From Sphingomonas pseudosanguinis (GTDB lineage Bacteria; Pseudomonadota; Alphaproteobacteria; Sphingomonadales; Sphingomonadaceae), in contig NZ_JACIDH010000001.1 in assembly GCF_014196255.1 (NCBI RefSeq), forward strand, positions 372,001 through 436,000: 64,000 nucleotides of DNA. The letters are read 5' to 3'. The translations under genes were made by a program, and so were the position numbers. A model generated the notes under the pieces. It ran no database searches and had not been told where the DNA came from. It saw nothing but the letters and a program-made list of their open reading frames with translations. Of the stretch, positions 8,467 to 18,152 are shown in pieces (position 1 is the stretch's first letter; each line of letters begins with the position of its first letter).

Positions 8467-11002
8467 CCGATCGGCCGCCTGTCGCCTGGATGACGTGATC
8501 ATCACCGATGCGCTGGCGCATCGGCCCACGCGCGCACCCGACCATGGCCTCGAAGCCGATGCCATGGCGCGTCTGGCCGAGGAACTCGCGACCGATCCCG
8601 AACGGCTGTTGCAGACGTTGTGCGACCTGCTGGTCGAACACGGCGTGGCCGGGTCCGCCGGGATCAGCCTGTTGGAGGCGGAAAAGGACGGCGGGCGGTT
8701 CCAGTGGGTGGCGCTGGCCGGGGCCTGGGCGGCGATGCGCGGCGGGGTGATGCCGCTCGACGCCAGTCCCTGCGGCGTGGTGGTGGCGCGCGCGGCGATG
8801 CAGCTGTTCGACAATCCCGCGCGGTTCTTCGGGCATGGTGAGATCCAGCCGACGGTCCATGAACTGCTGCTGATGCCCTTCTTCCATCGGGGCACGCCGA
8901 TCGGCACGGTGTGGATCGCCGCGCATGACCCGGATCGTAAATTCGACCAGGAGGATGGCCGGCTGCTCGAACGGCTGAGCCGGTTCGCGGCGGCGGGGTT
9001 CCAGATGACCCGTGCGCTGCGGGCGGCGCGGATCAGCCAGAACGAGCTGGAGCTGCGCGTCGAGGAACGCTCGCGCGCGCTGCGGGAAAGCGAGGAGCGG
9101 CAGGTGTTCCTGCTGCGGCTGTCGGACGCGCTGCGGCCCGAGACCAGCGTGGCGGGCGTGGTGCGCTGCGGCCTCGCGATGCTGAGCGAAAGGCTGTCGC
9201 TCGACCGCTGCTATATCGCTCATTTCCAGATGGCCGAGGACCGGGTCGATGTCGCCGAGCAGATCGGCAATACCCGCATTGCGCCACTGCCCGCGACCAT
9301 CCGCCTGTCCGATTTCCCCCAGGCGGCGCAGGTGGCGTTCGAGCGGACGCTGGTCATCGACGACATCCCCGCCGATCCGTCGCTGTCCGACGCCGAACGG
9401 CGCAATTTTTCGGGCCTGGGGATCGGCGCGCTGGCGGCGGTGGTGCTGCACAAGGGCAAGGGCGATCCGATCTGGTCGCTGGGCGCGATCGCGGCCGCGC
9501 CCCGGTCCTGGCCGCGCGGTGAGATCGCGCTGATCGAGGACGTGGCCGAGCGCATCTGGACCGCGATGGAACAGGCCTGCATCCAGGCGACGCTGCGCGC
9601 GAGCGAAGAGCGGATGCGGCAGTTCGGCGAGGCGTCGCAGGACATTTTGTGGCTGCGCGATGCCGCAACGCTGCAATGGCATTATGTCACCCCGGCGTTC
9701 GAGGCGATCTATGGCCTGGGGCGCGACGCACTTCTGTCGGGCGATCATTATCGCAACTGGCTGGCCATGATCCTGCCCGAGGATCGCCCGCTGGCCGAGC
9801 GGCATATCGGCCGGTTGCGGGCGGGCGAGCATGCGGTCCTCGAATATCGCATCCGCCGCCCGGGTGACGGTGCGATCCGCTGGTTGCGCGACACCGACTT
9901 TCCGATCCCCGACGAACAGGGCGTCGTCCGGCTGATCGGCGGCATCGGCGAGGACATCACCGACACCAGGCTGGCGCAGGAGCGGATCGAACAGAGCGAG
10001 GAGCGGTTGCGCAGCGCGGTCGAGGTCGGTCGGCTGGGCCTGTGGGACTGGGATGTCGTCACCAACGAAGTGCACTGGTCGGACGAGCATTTCCGCATGG
10101 AAGGCTATGCCGTCGGCGAGGTGAAGCCCAGCTATGAGAGCTGGGTCGCGCGGGTCCATCCCGACGACCGCCCGGGGGCCGAGGCGTTGTTGCAGGCCGC
10201 GATGACCGAGCATCGCGAGTTCGACCATGAGTTCCGCGTCGTCCACCCCGATGGCTCGATCCACTGGCTGCATGGGCGGGGCCGCTTCTTCTACAGCGAA
10301 GGTCGGCCGGTCCGCATGGTCGGCGCGGTCGTGGAGACGACCGACCGGCGCATGTGGGAGGAGCGGCAACAGGTGCTGATCGCCGAGTTGCAGCACCGCA
10401 CGCGCAACCTGATCGGGGTGGTCCGCTCGACCGCCGAGAAGACCGCGCGGTCGAGCGCCGATCTGGCCGAGTTCCATGAGAAGTTCGCGGACCGGCTGGA
10501 CGCGCTGTCGCGGGTGCAGGGGTTGTTGTCGCGGCTGAACGACCATGACCGGGTGACCTTCGGCGACCTGATCCGCACCGAATTGTCGGCGCTGGGCGGC
10601 GGCGGGCCGGACCGGGTGACGCTGGACGGGCCGACGGGGGTGCGGCTGCGCTCCTCGACCGTCCAGACGCTGGCGATGGCGCTGCATGAGCTGGGCACCA
10701 ATGCCGCCAAATATGGCGCGCTGGCGCATGCCACGGGGCATCTGACGGTGCGCTGGTCGCTGGAGCCGGTGGGGGCGGATGATCGGCCGTGGCTGCATAT
10801 CGACTGGCGCGAAAGCGGCGTGCCGATGCCACCGGCGGGTGCCGCGCCGCAGGGCACGGGGCAGGGGCGCGAGCTGATCGAACGCGCGCTGCCCTATCAG
10901 TTGAGCGCGCGGACCACCTATCGGATGAAGGCGGACGGGGTGCATTGCACCATCGCCATCCCGGTATCGGCCTGCGGCGCGGCGCGTGCCGAGACCGGCT
11001 GA
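8459..11002 (+). CDS. HWE-family sensor histidine kinase (GAF-GAF-PAS-PAS)
   Basis: An 847-aa soluble sensor kinase. Approximate order: GAF at 35-175, a short coiled coil (NELELRVEERSRALRESEER), a second GAF at 215-370, PAS at 380-500, PAS with PAC at 510-630, then the HWE kinase core. The core has the phosphoacceptor ELQHRTRNLIGVV, the N-box LHELGTNAAKYGAL and the HIDWRESG segment whose W-x-E gives part of the family name. Such kinases serve light, redox or general stress signalling in Alphaproteobacteria. No membrane helices are present, so the signal is cytoplasmic. An ATG 12 bases upstream (8447) is an alternative start. No response regulator is adjacent. Confidence 0.9.
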   Translation: MADRSAACRLDDVIITDALAHRPTRAPDHGLEADAMARLAEELATDPERLLQTLCDLLVEHGVAGSAGISLLEAEKDGGRFQWVALAGAWAAMRGGVMPLDASPCGVVVARAAMQLFDNPARFFGHGEIQPTVHELLLMPFFHRGTPIGTVWIAAHDPDRKFDQEDGRLLERLSRFAAAGFQMTRALRAARISQNELELRVEERSRALRESEERQVFLLRLSDALRPETSVAGVVRCGLAMLSERLSLDRCYIAHFQMAEDRVDVAEQIGNTRIAPLPATIRLSDFPQAAQVAFERTLVIDDIPADPSLSDAERRNFSGLGIGALAAVVLHKGKGDPIWSLGAIAAAPRSWPRGEIALIEDVAERIWTAMEQACIQATLRASEERMRQFGEASQDILWLRDAATLQWHYVTPAFEAIYGLGRDALLSGDHYRNWLAMILPEDRPLAERHIGRLRAGEHAVLEYRIRRPGDGAIRWLRDTDFPIPDEQGVVRLIGGIGEDITDTRLAQERIEQSEERLRSAVEVGRLGLWDWDVVTNEVHWSDEHFRMEGYAVGEVKPSYESWVARVHPDDRPGAEALLQAAMTEHREFDHEFRVVHPDGSIHWLHGRGRFFYSEGRPVRMVGAVVETTDRRMWEERQQVLIAELQHRTRNLIGVVRSTAEKTARSSADLAEFHEKFADRLDALSRVQGLLSRLNDHDRVTFGDLIRTELSALGGGGPDRVTLDGPTGVRLRSSTVQTLAMALHELGTNAAKYGALAHATGHLTVRWSLEPVGADDRPWLHIDWRESGVPMPPAGAAPQGTGQGRELIERALPYQLSARTTYRMKADGVHCTIAIPVSACGAARAETG

Positions 11003-11016
11003 GGACCCGCCGCCGC

Positions 11017-12288
11017 TCAGTCCGGTCGCGGCAGGCGCCGTTCGACCAGGATCACGCCCAGCCCGGTTGCGGTCAGACAGGCGGCGAGGAACAGCATCGG
11101 CGCGGTATCGCTGCCCACCCAGTCGCGTAGCGTCGGCACGATCGCCTGGGCGATGAACCCGCCCAGATTGCCGACCGAGTTGATCGCGGCGAACCCCGCC
11201 GCCGCCCGTGCCCCCGTCAGGAAGCGCGGCGGCAGCGTCCAGAAGACCGGCTGGCCCGAAAAGATCGCCGCCGCCGCCAGGCTGAGACAGGCGAAACGCA
11301 ACGCGACATGATCGACCAGCACGCTTGAGATCAGCAGGACCGCGCCGAGCAAGGCCGGCCCGGCGGCATGGCCGATGGGGTTGCGATAGCGCGCGGCGTG
11401 ACGCGGCACGCCCCACAAGGCGATCGCCACCAGCGTCCAGGGAATGATGTTGAGCAATCCGTTGGCGGTGTTCGACACGCCGAACCCGCGCACGATCGTC
11501 GGCAACCAATAGCTGAGGCCGTAAGCGCCCAGCGGAAAGCCGATATAGACCAGACACAGCAGCAGCACCCGCCCGTCGCGCAGCGTCGCCCGGATGTCGC
11601 CATGTCCCGTCGTCGGCGCGACCGCCGGGGCGGCGAGTTCGTCCGCGAGCCAGCGTTTCTGCTCCGACGTCAGCCAGCGCGCGCTTTCGGGCGCGCGGGG
11701 CAGCAGGAAGAAGGCGACCGGCGCCAGCAGGACGGCGGGCAGGCCGGTGGCCAGGAACACCCATTGCCACCCCGCCAGGCCCAGCGCGCCGTCCTGATCG
11801 AGCAGCCAGCCGCCGATCGCGCCGCCCACCGCATTGGCGACCGCGCTGGCCAGCATGAACAGCCCGACCGCACGCGCGCGGTAGCGCGCCGGGAACCACA
11901 GGGTCAGGACATAGAGGACACCCGGAAAGAACCCCGCCTCCGCCACGCCCAGCAGAAAGCGCAGCAGGTAGAAGACCGGCGCGCTGGGCGTGAAGGCGAG
12001 CAGCAGCGTGACGACGCCCCAGCTCGCGATGATCCGGGTGAACCAGATATGCGCGCCCATGCGGTGGAGCAGGATGTTGCTCGGCACCTCGAACAGGAAA
12101 TAGCCGATGAAGAACAGCGAGGCGCCCAGCCCGAACGCCGCCTCGCTCAGGCCCAGCGCATCGACCATCTGCAGCTTGGCATAGGAGATGTTCTGCCGGT
12201 CGATATAGGCAACCAGATAGAGCAGGCCGAGCAGCGGCATCAGCCGCCAGCCGATCCGGCGGATGGTTGCCCGTTCGATGTCGGCCAT
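11017..12288 (-). CDS. MFS transporter, anion:cation symporter (ACS) type
   Basis: A 423-aa inner membrane protein with about 12 hydrophobic segments. The N-terminus RLMPLLGLLYLVAYIDRQNI and the loop motif EVPSNILLHRMGAHIWFTRI are characteristic of the ACS family (phthalate, tartrate, glucarate and 4-hydroxyphenylacetate permeases); the acidic substrate itself cannot be named. An AAGGGAGAGG precedes the ATG. It converges on the HWE kinase gene with a 14-bp gap and is divergent from the hybrid kinase, with 163 bp between. It is not obviously linked in function to either kinase. Confidence 0.88.
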   Translation of the reverse strand: MADIERATIRRIGWRLMPLLGLLYLVAYIDRQNISYAKLQMVDALGLSEAAFGLGASLFFIGYFLFEVPSNILLHRMGAHIWFTRIIASWGVVTLLLAFTPSAPVFYLLRFLLGVAEAGFFPGVLYVLTLWFPARYRARAVGLFMLASAVANAVGGAIGGWLLDQDGALGLAGWQWVFLATGLPAVLLAPVAFFLLPRAPESARWLTSEQKRWLADELAAPAVAPTTGHGDIRATLRDGRVLLLCLVYIGFPLGAYGLSYWLPTIVRGFGVSNTANGLLNIIPWTLVAIALWGVPRHAARYRNPIGHAAGPALLGAVLLISSVLVDHVALRFACLSLAAAAIFSGQPVFWTLPPRFLTGARAAAGFAAINSVGNLGGFIAQAIVPTLRDWVGSDTAPMLFLAACLTATGLGVILVERRLPRPD

Positions 12289-12451
12289 GACCTCTCCCTT
12301 TTACAATTGTCTCAACGCTACCGCGGGTTGCGGCGATAGGCGAGGGGGCGGGGGGCGGGCATGCGATGCGGCCGGCTATGGCTTGTGGCTTAAAATGAGT
12401 TATGATGACGCGGTCCATGGCCGGCTTGGCGGTGTGGGTCAGGGAATGTTC

Positions 12452-14950
12452 ATGTCCGATCGCGGTGCCCCGACCTTCGCTGAATTGCTGTGCCGGGGCG
12501 GCGGCTGTGGCGACCTGATCGCCGCGCGCGACTGGTCGGGCAGCGTTTTGGGGCCGATCGACGGCTGGTCGGCCAGCCTGCGGACCGCGACGCTGATGCT
12601 GCTGCACTCGCCTGCACCCATGGTGATGCTGTGGGGCGAGGACGGCATCATGCTCTATAACGACGCCTATTCGCTGTTCGCCGGCGGGCGGCATCCCGAT
12701 CTGCTGGGCTCGCCCGTGCGCCAGGGCTGGCCCGAGGTCGCCGATTTCAACGACCATGTCATGCGCGTTGGGCTGGCCGGGGGCACGCTGCGCTACCGCG
12801 ACCAGGAACTGACGCTCTATCGCCACGGCGCGCCCGAACAGGTGCTGATGAACCTCGATTACTCGCCGGTGATCGACGAGAGCGGGCGGCCGGGCGGCGT
12901 GCTGTGCGTACTGGCCGAGACGACCGAGCGGATCGCGGCGGAACGGCGGCAGAAGGTGGCCGAAGGCGCGCTGGTCGAGAGCGAGGCGCGCTTCCGCCTG
13001 ATGATCGACACGGTGCCGCAGATCGTGTGGATTGCCGATGGCGAGGGGCGGATGGAGTTCCTGAACCAGCAATTCTCCATCTATACCGGCGAGGGCTTCG
13101 CGGCGCGCACCCCCGGCGAGATGGCCGGCGCCTTCATCCACCCCGATGACGGCCCGCAGGTGGTGGCGGCGTTCCAGGCGGCACGCGACGCGTCGGGGCC
13201 GCATGTCTTCGAGCATCGCATTAAATCGGCGTCGGGCGAATATCGCTGGTTCCTCGACCGGGCCAATCCCTACCGCGATCCCGACACCGGGCGGATCGTG
13301 CGCTGGTTCGGCGTGTCGGTCGACATCCATGACCGCAAGCTGGCCGAGGACCGGCTGCGCGAACTGAACGCCACGCTGGAGCAGCGGGTCGCCGAGCGGA
13401 CGGCCGAACGCAACATCCTGGCGACCCTGGTGGAATCGACCGACATCATGATGATGGCGATCGACATGGATTTCACTATCCTGGCGTTGAACGCGGCCAA
13501 TGCCGCCGAATTCGAACGCGTGTTCGGCGTCCGGCCAAGGGCGGGCGACAATCTGCTCGAGCTGCTGGCCGATCATCCCGCCAATTGCGACGAGGTGCGT
13601 CGCGGCTGGATGCGCGGCATGCAGGGCGAGCGGGTGACCTTTATCGACCAGTTCGGCGATCCCGACCGCGATCGCCCCAGCTACGAGGTCATCTTCCACC
13701 CGCTGTTCGACGAGCAGGGCCGGCAGAACGGCGTGTTCCAGTTCGTCACCGACGTCACCGAGCGGTTGCGGCGCGATGCGCAACTCGTCGAGACGATGGG
13801 CGCGCTGCGGCAGGCGCAGAAGATGGAGGCGATGGGCCAGCTGACCGGCGGCGTCGCGCACGACTTCAACAATCTGCTGACCCCGATCGTCGGCACGCTC
13901 GACCTGTTGCAGCACAAGGGACTGGGCGGCGCGCGCGAGCAGCGGCTGATCGCCGGCGCCGCGCAATCGGCCGAGCGCGCGCGGACCCTGGTGCAACGCC
14001 TGCTCGCCTTTGCCCGGCGCCAGCCGCTGCAACTGATCGCGGTCGATATGGGCGCGCTGGTCGCAGGCATGCGCGATCTGGTCGACAGCACGACCGGGCC
14101 GCAGATCCGCGTCGATATCGACATCGCGCCCGACCTGCCGCCCGCCGATGCCGACCCGAACCAGGTCGAGATGGCGCTGTTGAACCTGGCGGTGAACGCG
14201 CGCGACGCGATGCCCGGCGGCGGCACGCTACGCATCACACTGGCGCTCGAACATCTGGGCGAGGGGCGGCGGATCGGCAGCCACGGCACGGTGCTGCCCG
14301 CCGGCCGCTATGTCCGCCTGTCGGTCGCCGATACGGGCAGCGGCATGGATGCCGAGACGCTGGCGCGCGCGGTCGAGCCGTTCTTCTCGACCAAGGGGAT
14401 CGGCAAGGGCACCGGGCTGGGCCTGTCGATGGTGCATGGCCTGGCGTCGCAGCTTGGCGGCGCGCTGACCATCCGCAGCGCGCCGGGGGCGGGCACGCGC
14501 GTCGACCTGTTGCTGCCATCGGGCACCGCCGCGCCCGACGACATGGTGCTGGGCGAGCCGCGCGTGGCGGAGCGGATGCGCAGCGGCCGCGTGCTGTTGG
14601 TCGATGACGAGGACCTGGTGCGGCACAGCACCGCCGACATGCTGCTCGATCTGGGCTATGAGGTGGTCGAGGCGGCTTCCGCGCAGGAGGCGCTGCGCAT
14701 CATCGAGGATGGCGGGCATTTCGACCTGCTGGTCACCGATCATCTGATGCCGGGCATGACCGGCACCCAATTGGCGGCGCGGGTGCAGGCGCGGCGGCCG
14801 GACATGGCGACCCTGCTGGTGTCGGGCTATGCCGAGACCGAGGGCGTCGCCGCCCATCTCGCCCGGCTGACCAAGCCCTTCCGTAAGGACGAACTGGCCC
14901 GAAGCCTGACCCAGCTCGCCGCCAGCCGCGACATCGCGCCGGTCGACTAG
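12452..14950 (+). CDS. Hybrid sensor histidine kinase/response regulator, PAS-rich
   Basis: An 832-aa soluble hybrid kinase. An N-terminal PAS-like domain (ELLCRGGGCGDLIAARDW, VLGPIDGWSASLRTA) is followed by a PAS/PAC (about 165-290), a coiled coil (LEQRVAERTAERN) and a third PAS. Then come the HisKA phosphoacceptor GGVAHDFNNLLTPIVG, the ATPase N-box NLAVNARDAMPGGG, G-boxes DTGSGMD and GTGLGLSMVHG, and a C-terminal receiver with VLLVDDED, phosphoacceptor LLVTDHLMPGM and lysine LTKPFRKDEL. The chosen ATG has AGGGA six bases upstream; an ATG at 12395 without a ribosome site is the alternative. No output domain is encoded, so it probably passes phosphate to a separate partner. Confidence 0.9.
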   Translation: MSDRGAPTFAELLCRGGGCGDLIAARDWSGSVLGPIDGWSASLRTATLMLLHSPAPMVMLWGEDGIMLYNDAYSLFAGGRHPDLLGSPVRQGWPEVADFNDHVMRVGLAGGTLRYRDQELTLYRHGAPEQVLMNLDYSPVIDESGRPGGVLCVLAETTERIAAERRQKVAEGALVESEARFRLMIDTVPQIVWIADGEGRMEFLNQQFSIYTGEGFAARTPGEMAGAFIHPDDGPQVVAAFQAARDASGPHVFEHRIKSASGEYRWFLDRANPYRDPDTGRIVRWFGVSVDIHDRKLAEDRLRELNATLEQRVAERTAERNILATLVESTDIMMMAIDMDFTILALNAANAAEFERVFGVRPRAGDNLLELLADHPANCDEVRRGWMRGMQGERVTFIDQFGDPDRDRPSYEVIFHPLFDEQGRQNGVFQFVTDVTERLRRDAQLVETMGALRQAQKMEAMGQLTGGVAHDFNNLLTPIVGTLDLLQHKGLGGAREQRLIAGAAQSAERARTLVQRLLAFARRQPLQLIAVDMGALVAGMRDLVDSTTGPQIRVDIDIAPDLPPADADPNQVEMALLNLAVNARDAMPGGGTLRITLALEHLGEGRRIGSHGTVLPAGRYVRLSVADTGSGMDAETLARAVEPFFSTKGIGKGTGLGLSMVHGLASQLGGALTIRSAPGAGTRVDLLLPSGTAAPDDMVLGEPRVAERMRSGRVLLVDDEDLVRHSTADMLLDLGYEVVEAASAQEALRIIEDGGHFDLLVTDHLMPGMTGTQLAARVQARRPDMATLLVSGYAETEGVAAHLARLTKPFRKDELARSLTQLAASRDIAPVD

Positions 14951-14973
14951 CCTTTACAACGGAAGGACAGGGG

Positions 14974-15324
14974 ATGACGCATCATGTCGTCGCGATCGTG
15001 CCGGCGGGCGATCTGGACGAAAGCACCGCCTTCTACGCATTGCTCGGCTTTTCGGTGGCGGCGGATTTCGGCCATTACCGCATCCTGGAGGACGGACGCG
15101 GCTGGCATCTCCACCTGAACCACATGCCCGGCTGGCCGGCGCGGGTGGAGGACAATCCCTTCGGCCTGTATCTCTATGTCGAGGATGTCGATGCCGTCGC
15201 CGCGCGCGTGCGCGACCGGATCATCGAGCCCGGGGCGCCGCACGCCAAGCCCTGGGGCACCTATGAATTCGCAGTCAGCGATCCCAGCGGGGTGCTGGTG
15301 CGGATCGGGCGGGTCATCCGCTAA
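14974..15324 (+). CDS. VOC-family (glyoxalase fold) protein
   Basis: A 116-aa protein of the vicinal oxygen chelate fold. It opens MTHHVVAIVPAGDLDESTAFYALLGF, the usual first beta-alpha unit with the DxxxSxxFY element, and closes with YEFAVSDPSGVLVRIG, the strand carrying the typical last metal-binding or structural position. This single-domain size suits dimeric glyoxalase, bleomycin-binding or dioxygenase-like proteins; the substrate is not predictable. GGAAGGACAGGGG lies before the ATG. It follows the hybrid kinase by 23 bp and may be co-transcribed. Repeat A1 follows it. Confidence 0.8.
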   Translation: MTHHVVAIVPAGDLDESTAFYALLGFSVAADFGHYRILEDGRGWHLHLNHMPGWPARVEDNPFGLYLYVEDVDAVAARVRDRIIEPGAPHAKPWGTYEFAVSDPSGVLVRIGRVIR

Positions 15325-15348
15325 AAGGGGATGACCAGGACGAAATCA

Positions 15349-15446
15349 CCCCTCCCCTTCAGGGGAGGGGACGGGGGTGGGGCGCTTCCGCAATCATGGC
15401 GTTCGTGGAAAGGCCCCACCCCAACCCCTCCCCTGAAGGGGAGGGG
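15349..15446. repeat. Intergenic palindromic repeat, family A, copy A1
   Basis: Two perfect 22-bp palindromes (CCCCTCCCCT-TC-AGGGGAGGGG at 15349-15370 and its reverse-oriented partner at 15425-15446) flank a central arm with GGGGTGGGGCGCTTCCG and GTGGAAAGGCCCCACCCC. The whole unit can fold into one long imperfect hairpin. It lies between convergent genes. Confidence 0.85.
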
Positions 15447-15486
15447 CCTGCTTCGATCCATAGTTCGCGGCCGCTCGGGCCGCCCC

Positions 15487-15666
15487 TCAGTGCAGCTTGG
15501 CGATCGACAGCCCGTCTTCCTTGGCGCGCGCCTTCACCGACTCCTCGCTGCGGGTCAGCGCCTTGGCGATCGCCTTCAGCGCCATGCCCTTCTTCGCCAG
15601 CGTGTGGAGTTTCTGAATCTCGTCGGGCCGCCAGGGCTGGCGGTGTCTTTCAAAACGTTCGGCCAT
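15487..15666 (-). CDS. Small helix-turn-helix (SANT/Myb-like) protein
   Basis: A 59-aa basic protein from the ATG at 15666: MAERFERHRQPWRPDEIQKL, then LHTLAKKGMALKAIAKALTR, then SEESVKARAKEDGLSIAKLH. The W-x-x-x-E-I-x-K-L opening followed by MALKAIAKALTRSEESVKARA is the pattern of a small Myb/SANT-type or GcrA-like DNA-binding helix-turn-helix. An upstream ATG would add 12 residues without improving the ribosome site. It converges on the VOC gene across repeat A1. The target is unknown. Confidence 0.6.
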   Translation of the reverse strand: MAERFERHRQPWRPDEIQKLHTLAKKGMALKAIAKALTRSEESVKARAKEDGLSIAKLH

Positions 15667-15822
15667 ATCCGCATGATAGCGCGATCCCGCCGCGCTGACC
15701 ATCGCGCCGGTCGCATGATGGCCGGCTTACAAATGCGTCATGGAGCGCCAACTCGCTTGCCTTCGGCCCGTGCTGCGGCAAAGCAGGCCTTCCGGGAGAC
15801 TTTGTATCATGCGAGTGTTTCT

Positions 15823-17958
15823 ATGCGCTTATCCGCCCTCCTGTGTTGTGTCGCGTCCACCGCGATAGCTGTCCCGGCCCTGGCGCAGACGCGGGGTGTC
15901 CCCAAGCCCGATGCGGCGGCCTCCCAGACGGACAGCGACAGCAGCGACATCGTCGTCACCGCCAAGCGGCTCGACACCGCCCGCGCGCATATCCAGCCGA
16001 GCCTGGGCGCCTCCAACTATGAAATCACCAGCGACACCATCAAGGCGCTGCCCGGCGGCGAGAACCAGCAGTTCAACCAGATCCTGCTCCAGGCGCCCGG
16101 CATCGTGCAGGACGGTTTCGGCCAGTTCCATGTCCGCGACGACCATAACGGCCTGCAATATCGCATCAACGGCACCATCCTGCCCGAAGGGCTGGCGGTG
16201 TTCGGCCAGACCCTGTCGCCGCGCCTGATCGACAAGGTCAACATCCTGACCGGCGCGCTGCCCGCGCAATATGGCTTGCGCACGGCGGGGGTGATCGACA
16301 TCACGACCAAGAGCGGGCTGTTCCAGAATGGCGGCACCGCGTCCATCTATGGCGGCAGTCACAACACCATCCAGCCCAGCCTGACCTATGGCGGCTCGTC
16401 CGGCAGCACCAATTACTTCGTGTCGGGCGATTACCGGCATAGCGGGCTGGGCATCGAGAGCGTCGATGGCCGCTCCAACCCGGTGCATGACGATACCGAC
16501 CAGTATCAGGGCTTCGCCTATGTCGACCATATCCTGGACGACCAGAACCGCGTGTCCTTCGTCGGCGGCTATTCCAACCAGTGGTTCCAGATTCCCAACC
16601 CCGTCGGCCAGCAGCCGAGCGCCGGATGGAGCGTCGGCGGGCAGACCGTCTTTCCCAGTGAGACGCTGAACGAGACCCAGCTGGAAAAGACCGGCTTCGG
16701 CCAACTCGCCTTCCTCCACGATGCCGAGCCGCTGACGGTGCAGGCCTCGCTCTTCGCGCGCTATTCCTCGCTGCGCTATCGCCCCGACATATTGGGCGAG
16801 TTGCTCTATAACGGGCAGGCGCAGCAGGCGTATAAGCGGGACTTCGCGATCGGCGGGCAGGTGGATGCCGTCTATCATCTGGGCGACGCGCACACGCTGC
16901 GCGGCGGCCTGCTGGTGACGCGCGATCGTTCGACCAGCGATACCACGACGCAGGTCTTTCCCGTCGACGCCACTGGCGCCCAAACGGGCGAGCCGATCGC
17001 GATTCCCGACAATAGCGGCAAGACCGCGACCAGCGTCAGCGCCTATCTGCAGGACGAATGGAAGTTGCTGCCCCGGCTGACGCTCAACTATGGCGCGCGT
17101 TACGACCTCTACAATGGCTATCGGCGCGAGGGGCAGCTGTCGCCCCGCGTCAATCTGGTCTGGCAGCCGGGTGACATCTATACGCTGCACGCAGGCTATT
17201 CGCGTTACTTTGTGCCGCCGCCCTTCGAGCTGGTCGGCAATAGCAGCATCGCCAGGTTCGTCGGCACGAGTGCCTATCCGGCCGTCACCGTCAACGACGT
17301 GCCCTATGCCGAGCGGCAGGATTATTTCGATGTCGGCTTCCAGGCCAAGCTCAGCCGCTACTTCACCTATGGCATCGACGCCTATTATCGCATTTCGAAG
17401 AACCTCATCGACGAGGGGCAGTTCGGCGCACCGATCATCCTGACCCCGTTCAATTACGCCCAAGGGCGGATCGGCGGGATCGAGGCGAACATGAGCTATG
17501 CGCGCGGGCCGCTGCTCGCCTATGCCAATTTCGCCGCCGCCAAGGCCAAGGGGCGCGGCATCGTCTCCAGCCAGTTCAGCTTCGGCCAGGACGATCTCGA
17601 TTATATCGCGCGGCATTACATCTATCTGGATCACGACCAGAGCTTCACCGGATCGGCGGGCCTGTCCTATGCCTTTGACGGGGGAACGAAGCTGGGCGGC
17701 AGCATGATCTATGGCTCCGGCCTGCGCCGTGACGACGACGTCAATGCCATCCCCAACGGCGCCAAGCTGTCGCCCTATGCGCAAGTGAACCTGACCGCGA
17801 GCCAGCATCTGGCCGGGCCCAATCTCGACATTCGCTTCGATGTCATCAACGTGCTCGACCATAAATATGAAATCCGTGACGGGACCGGGGTGGGCGTCGG
17901 CGCGCCACAATATGGCCCGCGTCGCGGCGTCTTCATCGGGGTGGCAAAGTCCTTCTGA
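15823..17958 (+). CDS. TonB-dependent receptor
   Basis: A 711-aa outer membrane receptor. The ATG at 15823 starts a good signal peptide (MRLSALLCCVASTAIAVPAL, cleavage after ALAQ); the open frame continues far upstream but crosses repeat A1, so the internal ATG is correct. IVVTAKRLDTARAHI is the family's usual segment after the signal. The plug includes NQILLQAPGIVQDGFGQFHV, YRINGTILPEG and INILTGALPAQYG-like text (VNILTGALPAQYGLRTAGV). The barrel ends RRGVFIGVAKSF with terminal Phe. Its length fits ordinary siderophore/metal/vitamin receptors rather than the larger glycan receptors. The ligand cannot be assigned and no TonB, ExbB or uptake enzyme is adjacent. Confidence 0.92.
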   Translation: MRLSALLCCVASTAIAVPALAQTRGVPKPDAAASQTDSDSSDIVVTAKRLDTARAHIQPSLGASNYEITSDTIKALPGGENQQFNQILLQAPGIVQDGFGQFHVRDDHNGLQYRINGTILPEGLAVFGQTLSPRLIDKVNILTGALPAQYGLRTAGVIDITTKSGLFQNGGTASIYGGSHNTIQPSLTYGGSSGSTNYFVSGDYRHSGLGIESVDGRSNPVHDDTDQYQGFAYVDHILDDQNRVSFVGGYSNQWFQIPNPVGQQPSAGWSVGGQTVFPSETLNETQLEKTGFGQLAFLHDAEPLTVQASLFARYSSLRYRPDILGELLYNGQAQQAYKRDFAIGGQVDAVYHLGDAHTLRGGLLVTRDRSTSDTTTQVFPVDATGAQTGEPIAIPDNSGKTATSVSAYLQDEWKLLPRLTLNYGARYDLYNGYRREGQLSPRVNLVWQPGDIYTLHAGYSRYFVPPPFELVGNSSIARFVGTSAYPAVTVNDVPYAERQDYFDVGFQAKLSRYFTYGIDAYYRISKNLIDEGQFGAPIILTPFNYAQGRIGGIEANMSYARGPLLAYANFAAAKAKGRGIVSSQFSFGQDDLDYIARHYIYLDHDQSFTGSAGLSYAFDGGTKLGGSMIYGSGLRRDDDVNAIPNGAKLSPYAQVNLTASQHLAGPNLDIRFDVINVLDHKYEIRDGTGVGVGAPQYGPRRGVFIGVAKSF

Positions 17959-17964
17959 CGCGAG

Positions 17965-17992
17965 CGGGCGGCGGCCCTCGGGTCGCCGCCCG
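17965..17992 (+). terminator. Hairpin after the TonB receptor
   Basis: Perfect 9-bp GC stem CGGGCGGCG / CGCCGCCCG with a 10-nt loop, seven bases after the stop codon, followed by TTCAAG. Weak U-tract, so moderate confidence. Confidence 0.5.
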
Positions 17993-18152
17993 TTCAAGAT
18001 GACGGCGAATTCACCTTCGCAAAAATCCACCCTTTTCAATCGAATGCAGGTCGGGGGTGGCGTGCGGTGGCGAAATGCCGCCGTCAGGGGCTTTAACCTG
18101 GGATATTTCAAACTGTTGCTGGGTTGGGCCGCGCATCATCTGGAGACGGTGC

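Noticed and set aside
11003..11016. Terminator between the HWE kinase and MFS genes
   Set aside because: The 14-bp gap has no usable stem; transcripts of the two genes probably overlap.
8420..14032. A 1870-codon open frame on the minus strand
   Set aside because: It runs antisense through two convincing kinases and in another frame through the MFS gene; its product is Arg/His/Pro-rich with no domain. It is an artefact of GC-rich codon usage.
15349..15446. Repeat arrays considered as a CRISPR
   Set aside because: Units are palindromic pairs with one centre, not regularly spaced repeats with unique spacers, and no cas gene is present.
15331..15822. Upstream extension of the TonB receptor frame
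   Set aside because: It crosses repeat A1 and the HTH gene on the other strand and would bury the signal peptide; the ATG at 15823 is the start.
15829..18111. 760-codon minus-strand frame opposite the second TonB receptor
   Set aside because: Pure shadow; the plus strand carries a full receptor with signal peptide and terminal Phe.
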